Shown here: positions 17,635-24,872 of the stretch, piece after piece
Position numbering within the stretch: the stretch's first letter is position 1
How the letters are laid out: each line of letters opens with the position of its first letter
Assembly (NCBI GenBank): GCA_947306975.1
Contig: CAMZHU010000002.1
Coordinates: forward strand, 1-37,333
Source: an uncultured Clostridia bacterium
Lineage (GTDB): Bacteria; Bacillota; Clostridia; Oscillospirales; Oscillospiraceae
Direction: 5' to 3'
Length of the DNA stretch: 37,333 bases
Program-made: the position numbers and the translations under genes
The notes under the pieces: generated by a model
Database searches by the model: none
What the model was told of the DNA's origin: nothing
The model's input: only the letters and a program-made list of their open reading frames with translations

Positions 17635-18219
17635 TCAGGCGTAGGTGCGTATGATCTCCTCCGCGACCTCCCGCTTAGGCACGCAGCGGTCCATTGCCTG
17701 CTTTTCTATATAACGGTGAGCCCGGGGCTCGTCCATATTCAGCTGTGAGATGAGGAGCCATTTCGCGCGGTTCACTATGCGGATCTCCTCCATCTTCTCC
17801 TCTACGGAGAGAGTCTTCTGCTCCAGTTTTCGCAGCCGTTCCCTTGCGCTCTGCATCCAGCCCAGGGCCAGCAGCACGGTGGAGGAAGAGAGCGGTTTGG
17901 ACAGCGTGAAGACGCCGTGTTCGACGACTTTTCCGCGAACGTCCTCATACAGGTCGGCGCGTACAAGAAGAAGGACGACGGCACCTTTTGATGAGGATAC
18001 GTCTATAGCGAACCTGATGCCGGTGTCGTCGGGCAGGGGGGAGTTTATGATTATGTGGTCGAACGCCTGTTCGCTCCACGCCCTTTTTGCCGCGCTGACG
18101 TTCGAAACGAACCGGACGGGGCTGTAATGGGACCCGTTCAGGAACGACGAGAGAGCAGTATTCAGTTTTTCAGCCGCAGACACGACCAGAACGCTGTATA
18201 CACGCTCTTTCAGGTCCAT
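17635..18219 (-). CDS. ANTAR-domain RNA-binding antiterminator with degenerate receiver domain
   Basis: C-terminal ANTAR: RIVNRAKWLLISQLNMDEPRAHRYIEKQAMDRCVPKREVAEEIIRTYA. N-terminal receiver-like fold lacks the phospho-Asp (FDHIIINSPLPDD). Confidence 0.88.
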   Translation of the reverse strand: MDLKERVYSVLVVSAAEKLNTALSSFLNGSHYSPVRFVSNVSAAKRAWSEQAFDHIIINSPLPDDTGIRFAIDVSSSKGAVVLLLVRADLYEDVRGKVVEHGVFTLSKPLSSSTVLLALGWMQSARERLRKLEQKTLSVEEKMEEIRIVNRAKWLLISQLNMDEPRAHRYIEKQAMDRCVPKREVAEEIIRTYA

Positions 18220-18252
18220 ATAAGCTCCTGTTCTCCGATTCCGCTGCCTATC

Positions 18253-19464
18253 TTACTTTCCGCAGTAAATGTCCAGGATCTCCGTCGGAATATGATCGGA
18301 GATAAAAGCGCTTTCGGCTGCCGCTTTACAGGCCTCCGCATAGTTCTCGGGGAGTTTTTCAAATCCTGAGAGAGTATCCTTGTCGGCTCTGTAGAGATTT
18401 ATGTCGGCAGCCGGCGGCAGCTTCAGTTTCCTGTCGATGCCGTCCAGACCTGCGTATATCAGAAGAGCGAACGCCAGATACGGGTTCGCGCAGGGATCGG
18501 GAGAACGGAGTTCCGCTCTGCGGTATTCGCCGGCTGCAGCCGGGATACGTATGAGCTGGGAGCGGTTCTCTGCTGACCAGGATACATAGCCCGGCGCCTT
18601 GTTCCTTCCCAGCCTCCTGTAGGAATCCTCCGTCGGATTCAGGAAAAGCGTCATGGCGCGGACGTTCGCCAGTATCCCGGCGATCATACAGCTGAACTTT
18701 TCGCTCTCGTCGAATGGCTTTATAGACATGTTTATATGGAAGCCGTTGCCCGGCGCATACTCGATGGGCTTGGGGGAGAAGTCAGCGCAGAGGCCGTTCC
18801 TGTGTGCAACGGTCTTGACAACGCGCTGGAACGTCATGGAATTGCCGGCGGCGGTGAGAGCGTCCGAATAGCGGAAGTCGATCTCGTTCTGGCCCGGACC
18901 CTCTTCATGGTGGGAGCTTTCAGGACGTATGCCCATCTGTTCGAGAGTGAGGCAGATCTCACGGCGCACGTTCTCGCCCTGATCATCGGGAGCGATGTCC
19001 ATGTAGCCTGCTTCATCGCTGGGGGTATGGGTCGGATTGCCTTTCTCGTCAAGGAGGAAGAGATAGAACTCCTGCTCCGAACCGAACGTGAATTCGCAGC
19101 CTCTGGCGCGTGCTTCTGCCACGGCTTTCTTGAGCAGACTGCGGGTGTCGCATTCGAAGGGCGTCCGGTCCGGATAGGTTATGGTCGAGAACATCTGCAC
19201 GACCCGCCCGTGTTCAGGCCGCCACGGGAGCGGCATGAGGGTATCCGGTTCGGGGTGCAGAAGCAGATCGCTGCGGGTCTCGTCCCCAAATCCGGCAATT
19301 GCGGACGCGTCGAAGGCTATGCCGTGTTCAAATGCCCGGGGGAGCTCGTCAGGCATTATGGAAATGTTTTTCTGCCTGCCGAATACATCGCAGAATGCGA
19401 GACGGATGAACTTAACATCCTCTTCCTGCGTGTACTGTATGACTTCTTCCCTGGAATACTTCAT
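18253..19464 (-). CDS. glnA: Glutamine synthetase (GSI family, short, 403 aa)
   Basis: FIRLAFCDVFGRQKNISI...GSEQEFYLF...PGNGFHINMSI...NKAPGYVSWSAENRSQLIRIPAA...ELRSPDPCANPYLAFALLIYAGLDGI. Confidence 0.93.
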   Translation of the reverse strand: MKYSREEVIQYTQEEDVKFIRLAFCDVFGRQKNISIMPDELPRAFEHGIAFDASAIAGFGDETRSDLLLHPEPDTLMPLPWRPEHGRVVQMFSTITYPDRTPFECDTRSLLKKAVAEARARGCEFTFGSEQEFYLFLLDEKGNPTHTPSDEAGYMDIAPDDQGENVRREICLTLEQMGIRPESSHHEEGPGQNEIDFRYSDALTAAGNSMTFQRVVKTVAHRNGLCADFSPKPIEYAPGNGFHINMSIKPFDESEKFSCMIAGILANVRAMTLFLNPTEDSYRRLGRNKAPGYVSWSAENRSQLIRIPAAAGEYRRAELRSPDPCANPYLAFALLIYAGLDGIDRKLKLPPAADINLYRADKDTLSGFEKLPENYAEACKAAAESAFISDHIPTEILDIYCGK

Positions 19465-19482
19465 GATGTCCTCCTTGAGGTG

Positions 19483-20211
19483 TTAGTTGGGCACATACAT
19501 CTGCATGTACGGATTCTTGCTGTCGGGCGTTACGACAGTGAAGGGGGAGTTGAGAACGGTGTCCGGGTCGTAACCGAAGACGTCGCAGAATCCCTCGATA
19601 TGAGCCTTCAGTTCGGCGATGTCCTCTTCGGACGCCGGCCGTGCTGTGACCTGCTCCGGGAAGACCACGCCGCTGCAGTCGGAGCGAAGGAACATCTTGC
19701 CTCCGTGCATACCGGTGCAGGGATAGAATCCCACGATCTTGTCCCGCGGAGTCTCCAGATTGAGGACTATTATGATGCCGCCCGCCTGGTACTCGCCGAG
19801 GAAACTGCCGGCCTTTCCTCCGATGACGATGACAGGGACCTTTTCCCTGTATTCCTTCATGTGGATACCGGCGCGGTATCCGGCGTTGCCCTTTACATAT
19901 ATCCTGCCGCCGCGCATCGCGTATCCGGCCGCGTCGCCTATATTACCGTGAACTATGATCGTTCCGTCGTTCATTGTATCGCCAACGGCGTCCTGGGCGC
20001 TGCCCATCACGGTGATGGTGCCGCCGTTCAGATAGGCGCCTAGCGCGTTTCCGGGTACGCCGTTAATGACGATGTCCCGGCCGGACATGCCTGCTGCGAT
20101 GAACCGCTGGCCGCAGCATCCGTCAATGACGCAGTCGCCCCCGGTGCTTCTTATGAGTTCGTTCAGAACCTTGTGTTCTACACCGTGCGCCTGTATTTTA
20201 TTAAACATCAT
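19483..20211 (-). CDS. Glutamate synthase GXGXG (GltB C-terminal-type) subunit
   Basis: Repeated G..GG.I.V.G: NGGTITVMGSAQDAVGDTMNDGTIIVHGNIGDAAGYAMRGGRIYVKGNAGYRAGIHMKEY. Confidence 0.9.
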   Translation of the reverse strand: MMFNKIQAHGVEHKVLNELIRSTGGDCVIDGCCGQRFIAAGMSGRDIVINGVPGNALGAYLNGGTITVMGSAQDAVGDTMNDGTIIVHGNIGDAAGYAMRGGRIYVKGNAGYRAGIHMKEYREKVPVIVIGGKAGSFLGEYQAGGIIIVLNLETPRDKIVGFYPCTGMHGGKMFLRSDCSGVVFPEQVTARPASEEDIAELKAHIEGFCDVFGYDPDTVLNSPFTVVTPDSKNPYMQMYVPN

Positions 20212-21440
20212 ACCACACCTCCAAACTTTTTTCTACGCAGTTCGGGAGAAAAAGCCGTCGTGGTCGCGGCTTTTTTCAGCACTTCGAAGTTCAGCGAGGA
20301 AATGGGGGTCTTTTCACGGATCAGCGAGGTGTATATACCTGCCCGTTCCTCGAGCCCTATCAGGATGAAACCTTTCAGTACATCGTCCTTGGTGAAAAGA
20401 CGCTTGAGCGATTTCTCGCCCTTTTCCTCATACATCTCGCCTTCATAGGTGCCGGCTGTCATAGCGTGGAACCCGAAGAATCCGATGGAGTTCATGGGCA
20501 TGCCCTTGCCGAAGACTTCGTCGCCGCCGGCCATGTTTATCCCAGCCGCACGTCCCTGCATATATGCATTTGGAAGGATGGCGAGCACTCTGTTCTGACC
20601 GAGGGAGATATCGTATCCTTCGGCGCAGTCACCGGCCGCATAGATGCAGGGCACAGACGTCTCCATCCGTTCACTCACTACTATGCCGCGGTTCACTTCG
20701 CCGCCGATCTCCTTTATCAGTGAGGTGTTGGCCCGGACGCCCACGGCGAGGACCAGGATATCGAAATGGACGACTTCACCGCTCTTCATGACGGCGCAGG
20801 TCCCGTCGAACCTTACGACGCTGTCGCTGAGGAGGAACTTGATCCCGTGCGATTCCAGGTGACTCTGCATTATTGCCGCGCACTCGTTGTCCAGGATGCT
20901 CGACAGGACACGGCCGGCGAGATCACAGACCGTTATGCCGGCGACCCTGCCGCAAAGGCCCTCGGCACACTTCATGCCTATGAGGCCGGCTCCTACGATG
21001 AGGACCTTGGAGTCCGGACCCACGGCCCTGTCAAGTTGAATGGCGTCGTCGAGCGTCATGAAGGAATAGCTCTCCGGTACGGTGTCGAGCCCTTCGAAGG
21101 GAGGGACGAAGGGGCAGGAACCCGCCGCGACACAGAGAGCGTCGTAAGGGATGACCGTACCGTCGTCCAGTTCTACTGTTTTCGCCCCGCTGTCTATATG
21201 CACCGCTTTTCTGCCGAAGTGCACTTTCGCGCCGTTGCGCTCATAGAAGCCCGGGGCGCGGTAGCGCATGCGTTCCAGATCAGTTTTGCCTTCGAGATAG
21301 TAGGAAATGAGGGGACGGCAGTATACGTCGTGCTCTTCTTCAGAAATGACGGTGATGGGGCCTTCGTGGTCGATGCTTCTTATTCCCTCGATGCATCCCG
21401 CCGAAGCGACGCCGTTTCCTATGATCACGTAGTTCTTCAC
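20208..21440 (-). CDS. FAD/NAD(P)-dependent oxidoreductase
   Basis: YVIIGNGVASAGCIEGIR ... VLIVGAGLIGMKCAEGL ... IYAAGDCAEGYD. Confidence 0.9.
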   Translation of the reverse strand: MKNYVIIGNGVASAGCIEGIRSIDHEGPITVISEEEHDVYCRPLISYYLEGKTDLERMRYRAPGFYERNGAKVHFGRKAVHIDSGAKTVELDDGTVIPYDALCVAAGSCPFVPPFEGLDTVPESYSFMTLDDAIQLDRAVGPDSKVLIVGAGLIGMKCAEGLCGRVAGITVCDLAGRVLSSILDNECAAIMQSHLESHGIKFLLSDSVVRFDGTCAVMKSGEVVHFDILVLAVGVRANTSLIKEIGGEVNRGIVVSERMETSVPCIYAAGDCAEGYDISLGQNRVLAILPNAYMQGRAAGINMAGGDEVFGKGMPMNSIGFFGFHAMTAGTYEGEMYEEKGEKSLKRLFTKDDVLKGFILIGLEERAGIYTSLIREKTPISSLNFEVLKKAATTTAFSPELRRKKFGGVV

Positions 21441-21877
21441 TCGACAGCACCTCTTTCCTCATACACGATGGCCTTGTTGGGACAGCCTTTCACGCAGGCG
21501 GGCTCGCCGCATGCGTTCTGAAGGCAGAGTTCACACTTCTGCATGACACCGTCCTCGTTCGGCGCCAGAGCGCCGTAAGGGCAGACCAGAACGCAGGTAA
21601 AGCAGCCTACGCACTTGTCCTTGTCGATCTGCATGACGCCGTCGTTCATGGTGATGGCCCCGGCTATGCAGCTCTTGACACACATTGGATCCGTACAGTG
21701 ACGGCAGGACACAGCGTAGGAGATTTTTTCATCGCCTTCCACGTGTATCCTCGGATAGATCGGCTTGCCCTTGAGGGCATAGGCCATGTCGGTCATGCCG
21801 GAATTGGCGAAAGCGCAGTTGTACTCGCAGAGGTGGCAGCCCAGACACCACTCTTCATTAACATATACCCGTTTCAT
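21437..21877 (-). CDS. 4Fe-4S dicluster-type ferredoxin subunit
   Basis: CLGCHLCEYNCAF, CRHCTDPMCVKSC, CVGCFTCVLVCPYG, CELCLQNACGEPACVKGCP motifs. Confidence 0.92.
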   Translation of the reverse strand: MKRVYVNEEWCLGCHLCEYNCAFANSGMTDMAYALKGKPIYPRIHVEGDEKISYAVSCRHCTDPMCVKSCIAGAITMNDGVMQIDKDKCVGCFTCVLVCPYGALAPNEDGVMQKCELCLQNACGEPACVKGCPNKAIVYEERGAVE

Positions 21878-21881
21878 ATGA

Positions 21882-23387
21882 TCACTCTCCTGCGTGCGAG
21901 ATACCTAGTATCTGAAGTTCTTTCTCGTTCAGTCCGACGCCTCTCAGCATGAGTCTGTTGCCCCGGAGAGCCTCAATGGAGTTTATCCCCATTCCGCCCA
22001 TGAGCTCCATTATCTCATTCCTCCAGGCGGTCAGGAGGTTCACAAGCCTCTTGCTGCCGATGTCGGGGTTCAGGCGCTTTACCAGATCTGCGCGCTGGGT
22101 CGCGATGCCCCAGTTGCATCTGCCCGTCTGGCAGGTCCTGCAAAGATGACACCCCAGAGCCAGAAGAGCGGCTGTGGCGATGTAGCAGGCGTCTGCTCCG
22201 AGAGCGACCGCTTTGACTATATCAGCTGCGCTCCTGATCGAACCTCCGACGACGAGGGAGACGTTGTCTCTGATGCCCTCGTCCCGCAGCCGCTGATCGA
22301 CGGCTGCAAGCGCCAGTTCTATCGGAATGCCGACGTTGTCGCGTATGCGCGTCGGTGCAGCTCCGGTGCCGCCGCGGAAACCGTCGATAGCGATGATGTC
22401 GGCTCCGCTTCTGGCTATGCCGCTGCAGATGGCGGGAATGTTGTGGACTGCGGCCACCTTTACTATTACCGGCTTGCGGTATTCGGTCGCTTCCTTGAGC
22501 GAAAGAACGAGCTGGCGTAGATCCTCTATGGAGTAAATGTCGTGATGGGGGGCGGGGGATATGGCGTCTGACCCCTCGGGGATCATCCTTGTGCGGGAAA
22601 CGTCACCGACGATCTTTGCTCCGGGCAGATGCCCGCCGATACCGGGTTTTGCGCCCTGGCCCATCTTGATCTCGATGGCGGCACCTGCCTCCAGATAGTC
22701 TTCATGTACGCCGAAGCGGCCGCTGGCGACCTGCACGATCGTATTGGGACCGTATTTATAGAAGTCCTCGTGAAGACCGCCCTCGCCGGTGTTGTAGAGG
22801 ACGCCGGCCTCGGTGGCCGCACGGGCAAGAGAGGCGTGAGCGTTATAACTCAGGGAACCGTAGCTCATCGCCGAGAACATGACGGGCATCGAAAGTTCTA
22901 TCTGCGGGGGAAGATCGCATACGATCCTGCCGTTTTCGTCTTTTCTGATCTTATCCGGCTTTTTGCCCAGAGAGACCCGGGTCTCCATGGGTTCGCGAAG
23001 CGGATCGATAGACGGGTTCGTGACCTGGGAAGCATTTATAAGGAGGTTGTCCCAGTAGACCGGGAGCGGCTTCGGGTTGCCCATTGAAGACAGAAGCACG
23101 CCGCCGCTGGAGGCCTGTTTGTAGATCTCCGTGATCGTATCGTGCTGCCAGTTGGCATTTTCACGGAGCCTGCAGTCGGATTTGACTATCTTAAGGGCCC
23201 TGGTGGGGCAGAGGGAGACGCAGCGCTGGCAGTTGACGCATTTTGTCTCGTCGCTTATCATGGCTCCGCGTTCCGTACTGTACATGTGCACCTCATTTGC
23301 GCACTGGCGTTCGCAGACGCGGCACGCGATGCACCGGTTTTCGTTCCTAATGACTTCAAATTCAGGGAAGATGAAATCGACGCCCAT
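21882..23387 (-). CDS. Glutamate synthase FMN-binding (central) subunit with N-terminal 2x[4Fe-4S]
   Basis: CIACRVCERQCANEV, CVNCQRCVSLCP; SMPVMFSAMSYGSLSYNAHASLARAATEAG...GEGG...KMGQGAKPGIGGHLPGAKIVGDVSRTRMIPEGSDAISPAPHHDIYSIEDL. ATG at 23387 overlaps the upstream TGA. Confidence 0.94.
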   Translation of the reverse strand: MGVDFIFPEFEVIRNENRCIACRVCERQCANEVHMYSTERGAMISDETKCVNCQRCVSLCPTRALKIVKSDCRLRENANWQHDTITEIYKQASSGGVLLSSMGNPKPLPVYWDNLLINASQVTNPSIDPLREPMETRVSLGKKPDKIRKDENGRIVCDLPPQIELSMPVMFSAMSYGSLSYNAHASLARAATEAGVLYNTGEGGLHEDFYKYGPNTIVQVASGRFGVHEDYLEAGAAIEIKMGQGAKPGIGGHLPGAKIVGDVSRTRMIPEGSDAISPAPHHDIYSIEDLRQLVLSLKEATEYRKPVIVKVAAVHNIPAICSGIARSGADIIAIDGFRGGTGAAPTRIRDNVGIPIELALAAVDQRLRDEGIRDNVSLVVGGSIRSAADIVKAVALGADACYIATAALLALGCHLCRTCQTGRCNWGIATQRADLVKRLNPDIGSKRLVNLLTAWRNEIMELMGGMGINSIEALRGNRLMLRGVGLNEKELQILGISHAGE

Positions 23388-24481
23388 CAATAAGCACCTT
23401 CTTTCACATTGACTATAACTGGTTCTCCGCCGGCCGGGGCCCATACGTTCTCGGCATCGGGCTCCATAGTGCGGATCGCAGCTTCCTCGCTGGCGATGAA
23501 CACCTTGTCATCCTTCTCGCCGACTACCATTGAACGGAGCTTCAGCCTGTCGTTCAGCGCCATGAGCCCGCCGGTATACCCAAAGACGACAGAGAAGGGG
23601 CCAGTCACGAGGAGGCTCGGGAACATCTTCCGCAGAAAAGCGTACTGTTTTCTCGCGGCTTCATCGGTCTCCTGCTCAATGGTGCTCCAGAACGGGGCGG
23701 CTATGACGCTCGCCGCTTCCCTGAGGGTCAGACCCTGCCTGCGGATGAGATAATCCATTATATAGGTAATGACCTCGGTGTCTGTCTGCAGCGTGCATTT
23801 GTAGCCGAACATCTCGATGTACCTGCGGTTCGCGTCATACGAGGATATCTCGCCGTTGTGTACTATGGAGTAGTCGAGGAGGGTGAAGGGATGCGCGCCG
23901 CCCCACCAGCCGGGGGTGTTGGTGGGATAGCGTCCGTGGGCTGTCCAGGAGTACCCTTCATACTCATCCAGCCTGTAGAAGACGCCGACGTCCTCCGGAA
24001 AACCGACTGCCTTGAATGTGCCCATGTTCTTGCCGCTGGAGAACACATATGCGCCGTCCATCTCAGTGTTGATCTTCATAACCGTTCGCGCTACGAACTC
24101 TTTTTCATCCAGCTGCAGGTTCGCAAGCATGGATTTGAGCGGCGCGACGAAATAGCGCCAGATTATAGGCTCGTCTGTAATGGCGGGCATCTTGCGTGTC
24201 GGAATGAGCTCGGACTTGACGATCTCGAAATGCTCTTTGAGGAATATCTCGCATTCCTTCTGCACGGCGCGGTCATCAAAGAACAGATGCAGCGCGTAGA
24301 GATCCTTGTACTCGGGATAGATGCCGTAGCCTGCGAATCCGCCGCCCAGACCGTTTGAACGCTCGTGCATGGGGACCATCGACCTGATTATCGACTCGCC
24401 GGTCATCCTTTTCCCGTCCCTGGAAATCACAGCCGCGATCGCGCATCCTGAGGGGATGCGAACCTGACCCTCTTTAAACAT
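23387..24481 (-). CDS. Glutamate synthase-type class II glutamine amidotransferase subunit
   Basis: MFKEGQVRIPSGCAIAAVISRDGKRMTG...MHERSNGLGGGFAGYGIYPEY. AAGGAG RBS before the ATG at 24481; the track start at 24568 lies in the leader hairpin. Confidence 0.9.
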   Translation of the reverse strand: MFKEGQVRIPSGCAIAAVISRDGKRMTGESIIRSMVPMHERSNGLGGGFAGYGIYPEYKDLYALHLFFDDRAVQKECEIFLKEHFEIVKSELIPTRKMPAITDEPIIWRYFVAPLKSMLANLQLDEKEFVARTVMKINTEMDGAYVFSSGKNMGTFKAVGFPEDVGVFYRLDEYEGYSWTAHGRYPTNTPGWWGGAHPFTLLDYSIVHNGEISSYDANRRYIEMFGYKCTLQTDTEVITYIMDYLIRRQGLTLREAASVIAAPFWSTIEQETDEAARKQYAFLRKMFPSLLVTGPFSVVFGYTGGLMALNDRLKLRSMVVGEKDDKVFIASEEAAIRTMEPDAENVWAPAGGEPVIVNVKEGAY

Positions 24482-24502
24482 TGGCTTCAGCTCCTTAGGA
24501 CA

Positions 24503-24562
24503 GATAATAAAGAAAAGGCGTTCATCACCGTGCAGAAGATCTGTACGACAATGAACGCCTTT
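24503..24562 (-). terminator. Leader terminator/attenuator of the gltB-like operon
   Basis: Minus strand AAAGGCGTTCAT ... ATGAACGCCTTT (12-bp perfect stem) then TTTTCTTTATTA, upstream of the RBS. Confidence 0.82.
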
Positions 24563-24569
24563 GCTCATT
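24550..24569 (-). promoter_or_regulatory. ANTAR-type hexaloop hairpin in the leftward leader
   Basis: RNA AAUGAGC[AAAGGC]GUUCAUU: 7-bp stem (one G-U), hexaloop with A1 and G4; 3' half overlaps the terminator 5' arm. Confidence 0.72.
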
Positions 24570-24576
24570 TGCCTGC

Positions 24577-24605
24577 ATTATATGCCGTCCGAAACGGCTT
24601 GTCAA
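24577..24605 (-). promoter_or_regulatory. Consensus promoter of the leftward glutamate synthase operon, with palindrome in spacer
   Basis: Minus strand TTGACA - 17 nt - TATAAT; the spacer contains GCCGT-ttcgg-ACGGC. Confidence 0.88.
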
Positions 24606-24635
24606 CACTTTTTACATTATAATTTGCCTGTTATC

Positions 24636-24660
24636 TGCAAGCCGCGTGCAAAAACTTGCA
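24636..24660. repeat. Inverted/direct TGCAA repeats between divergent promoters
   Basis: TGCAAG-N13-CTTGCA, with TGCAA at 24636, 24647 and 24656. Confidence 0.5.
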
Positions 24661-24669
24661 AAAAAACTG

Positions 24670-24698
24670 TTGACATAGCGATGGAGAGGGTGTATATT
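24670..24698 (+). promoter_or_regulatory. Promoter of the rightward GSIII-amt operon
   Basis: TTGACA - 17 nt - TATATT. Confidence 0.82.
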
Positions 24699-24707
24699 GA
24701 CATTCGT

Positions 24708-24725
24708 AAAGGCAAGGGCGTCTTT
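24708..24725 (+). promoter_or_regulatory. ANTAR-type hexaloop hairpin 1 in the rightward leader
   Basis: RNA AAAGGC[AAGGGC]GUCUUU: 6-bp stem (one G-U), hexaloop with A1 and G4. Confidence 0.7.
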
Positions 24726-24758
24726 GAGTGATTACTTGGAGACGCCCTGTTTCTTTTC
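24715..24758 (+). terminator. Terminator-like hairpin 1 in the rightward leader
   Basis: AGGGCGTCTTTGAGT-gatt-ACTTGGAGACGCCCT (15 pairs incl. G-U) then GTTTCTTTTC; overlaps ANTAR hairpin 1. Confidence 0.65.
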
Positions 24759-24790
24759 AGATACCGGGCAAACAGAAAACTGAAAAAGGC

Positions 24791-24808
24791 AAAGGCAAAG
24801 GCGTCTTT
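24791..24808 (+). promoter_or_regulatory. ANTAR-type hexaloop hairpin 2 in the rightward leader
   Basis: RNA AAAGGC[AAAGGC]GUCUUU: same stem as hairpin 1, hexaloop identical to the leftward leader. Confidence 0.72.
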
Positions 24809-24850
24809 AGTGTTTGATCACATTAGCGTCTTTGCCTTTTCTTATTTCAA
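24791..24850 (+). terminator. Terminator/attenuator 2 in the rightward leader
   Basis: AAAGGCAAAG ... CTTTGCCTTT stem then TTCTTATTT tail; overlaps ANTAR hairpin 2 and precedes the GSIII RBS. Confidence 0.75.
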
Positions 24851-24872
24851 CGGAGAAAAGGAGTTTTGAACG

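Noticed and set aside
18736-20043. Long plus-strand ORF of 435 aa antisense to glnA/gltB3
   Set aside because: No recognisable domain. It spans two well-supported minus-strand genes; typical GC-rich shadow ORF.
24482-24568. N-terminal extension MSKGVHCRTDLLHGDERLFFIICPKELKP of the amidotransferase ORF, or a leader peptide
   Set aside because: It is in frame only by chance. Its ATG is inside the ANTAR-like hairpin, and the stem and U-tract encode it. The RBS AAGGAG and the family-like start MFKEGQVRIPSGC are at 24481. A translated leader cannot be fully excluded.
24708-24840. Short AAAGGC/GCGTCTTT repeats as a CRISPR or simple repeat array
   Set aside because: Units are only 6-18 nt, with no regular spacers; they are explained by the hairpin/terminator arms.
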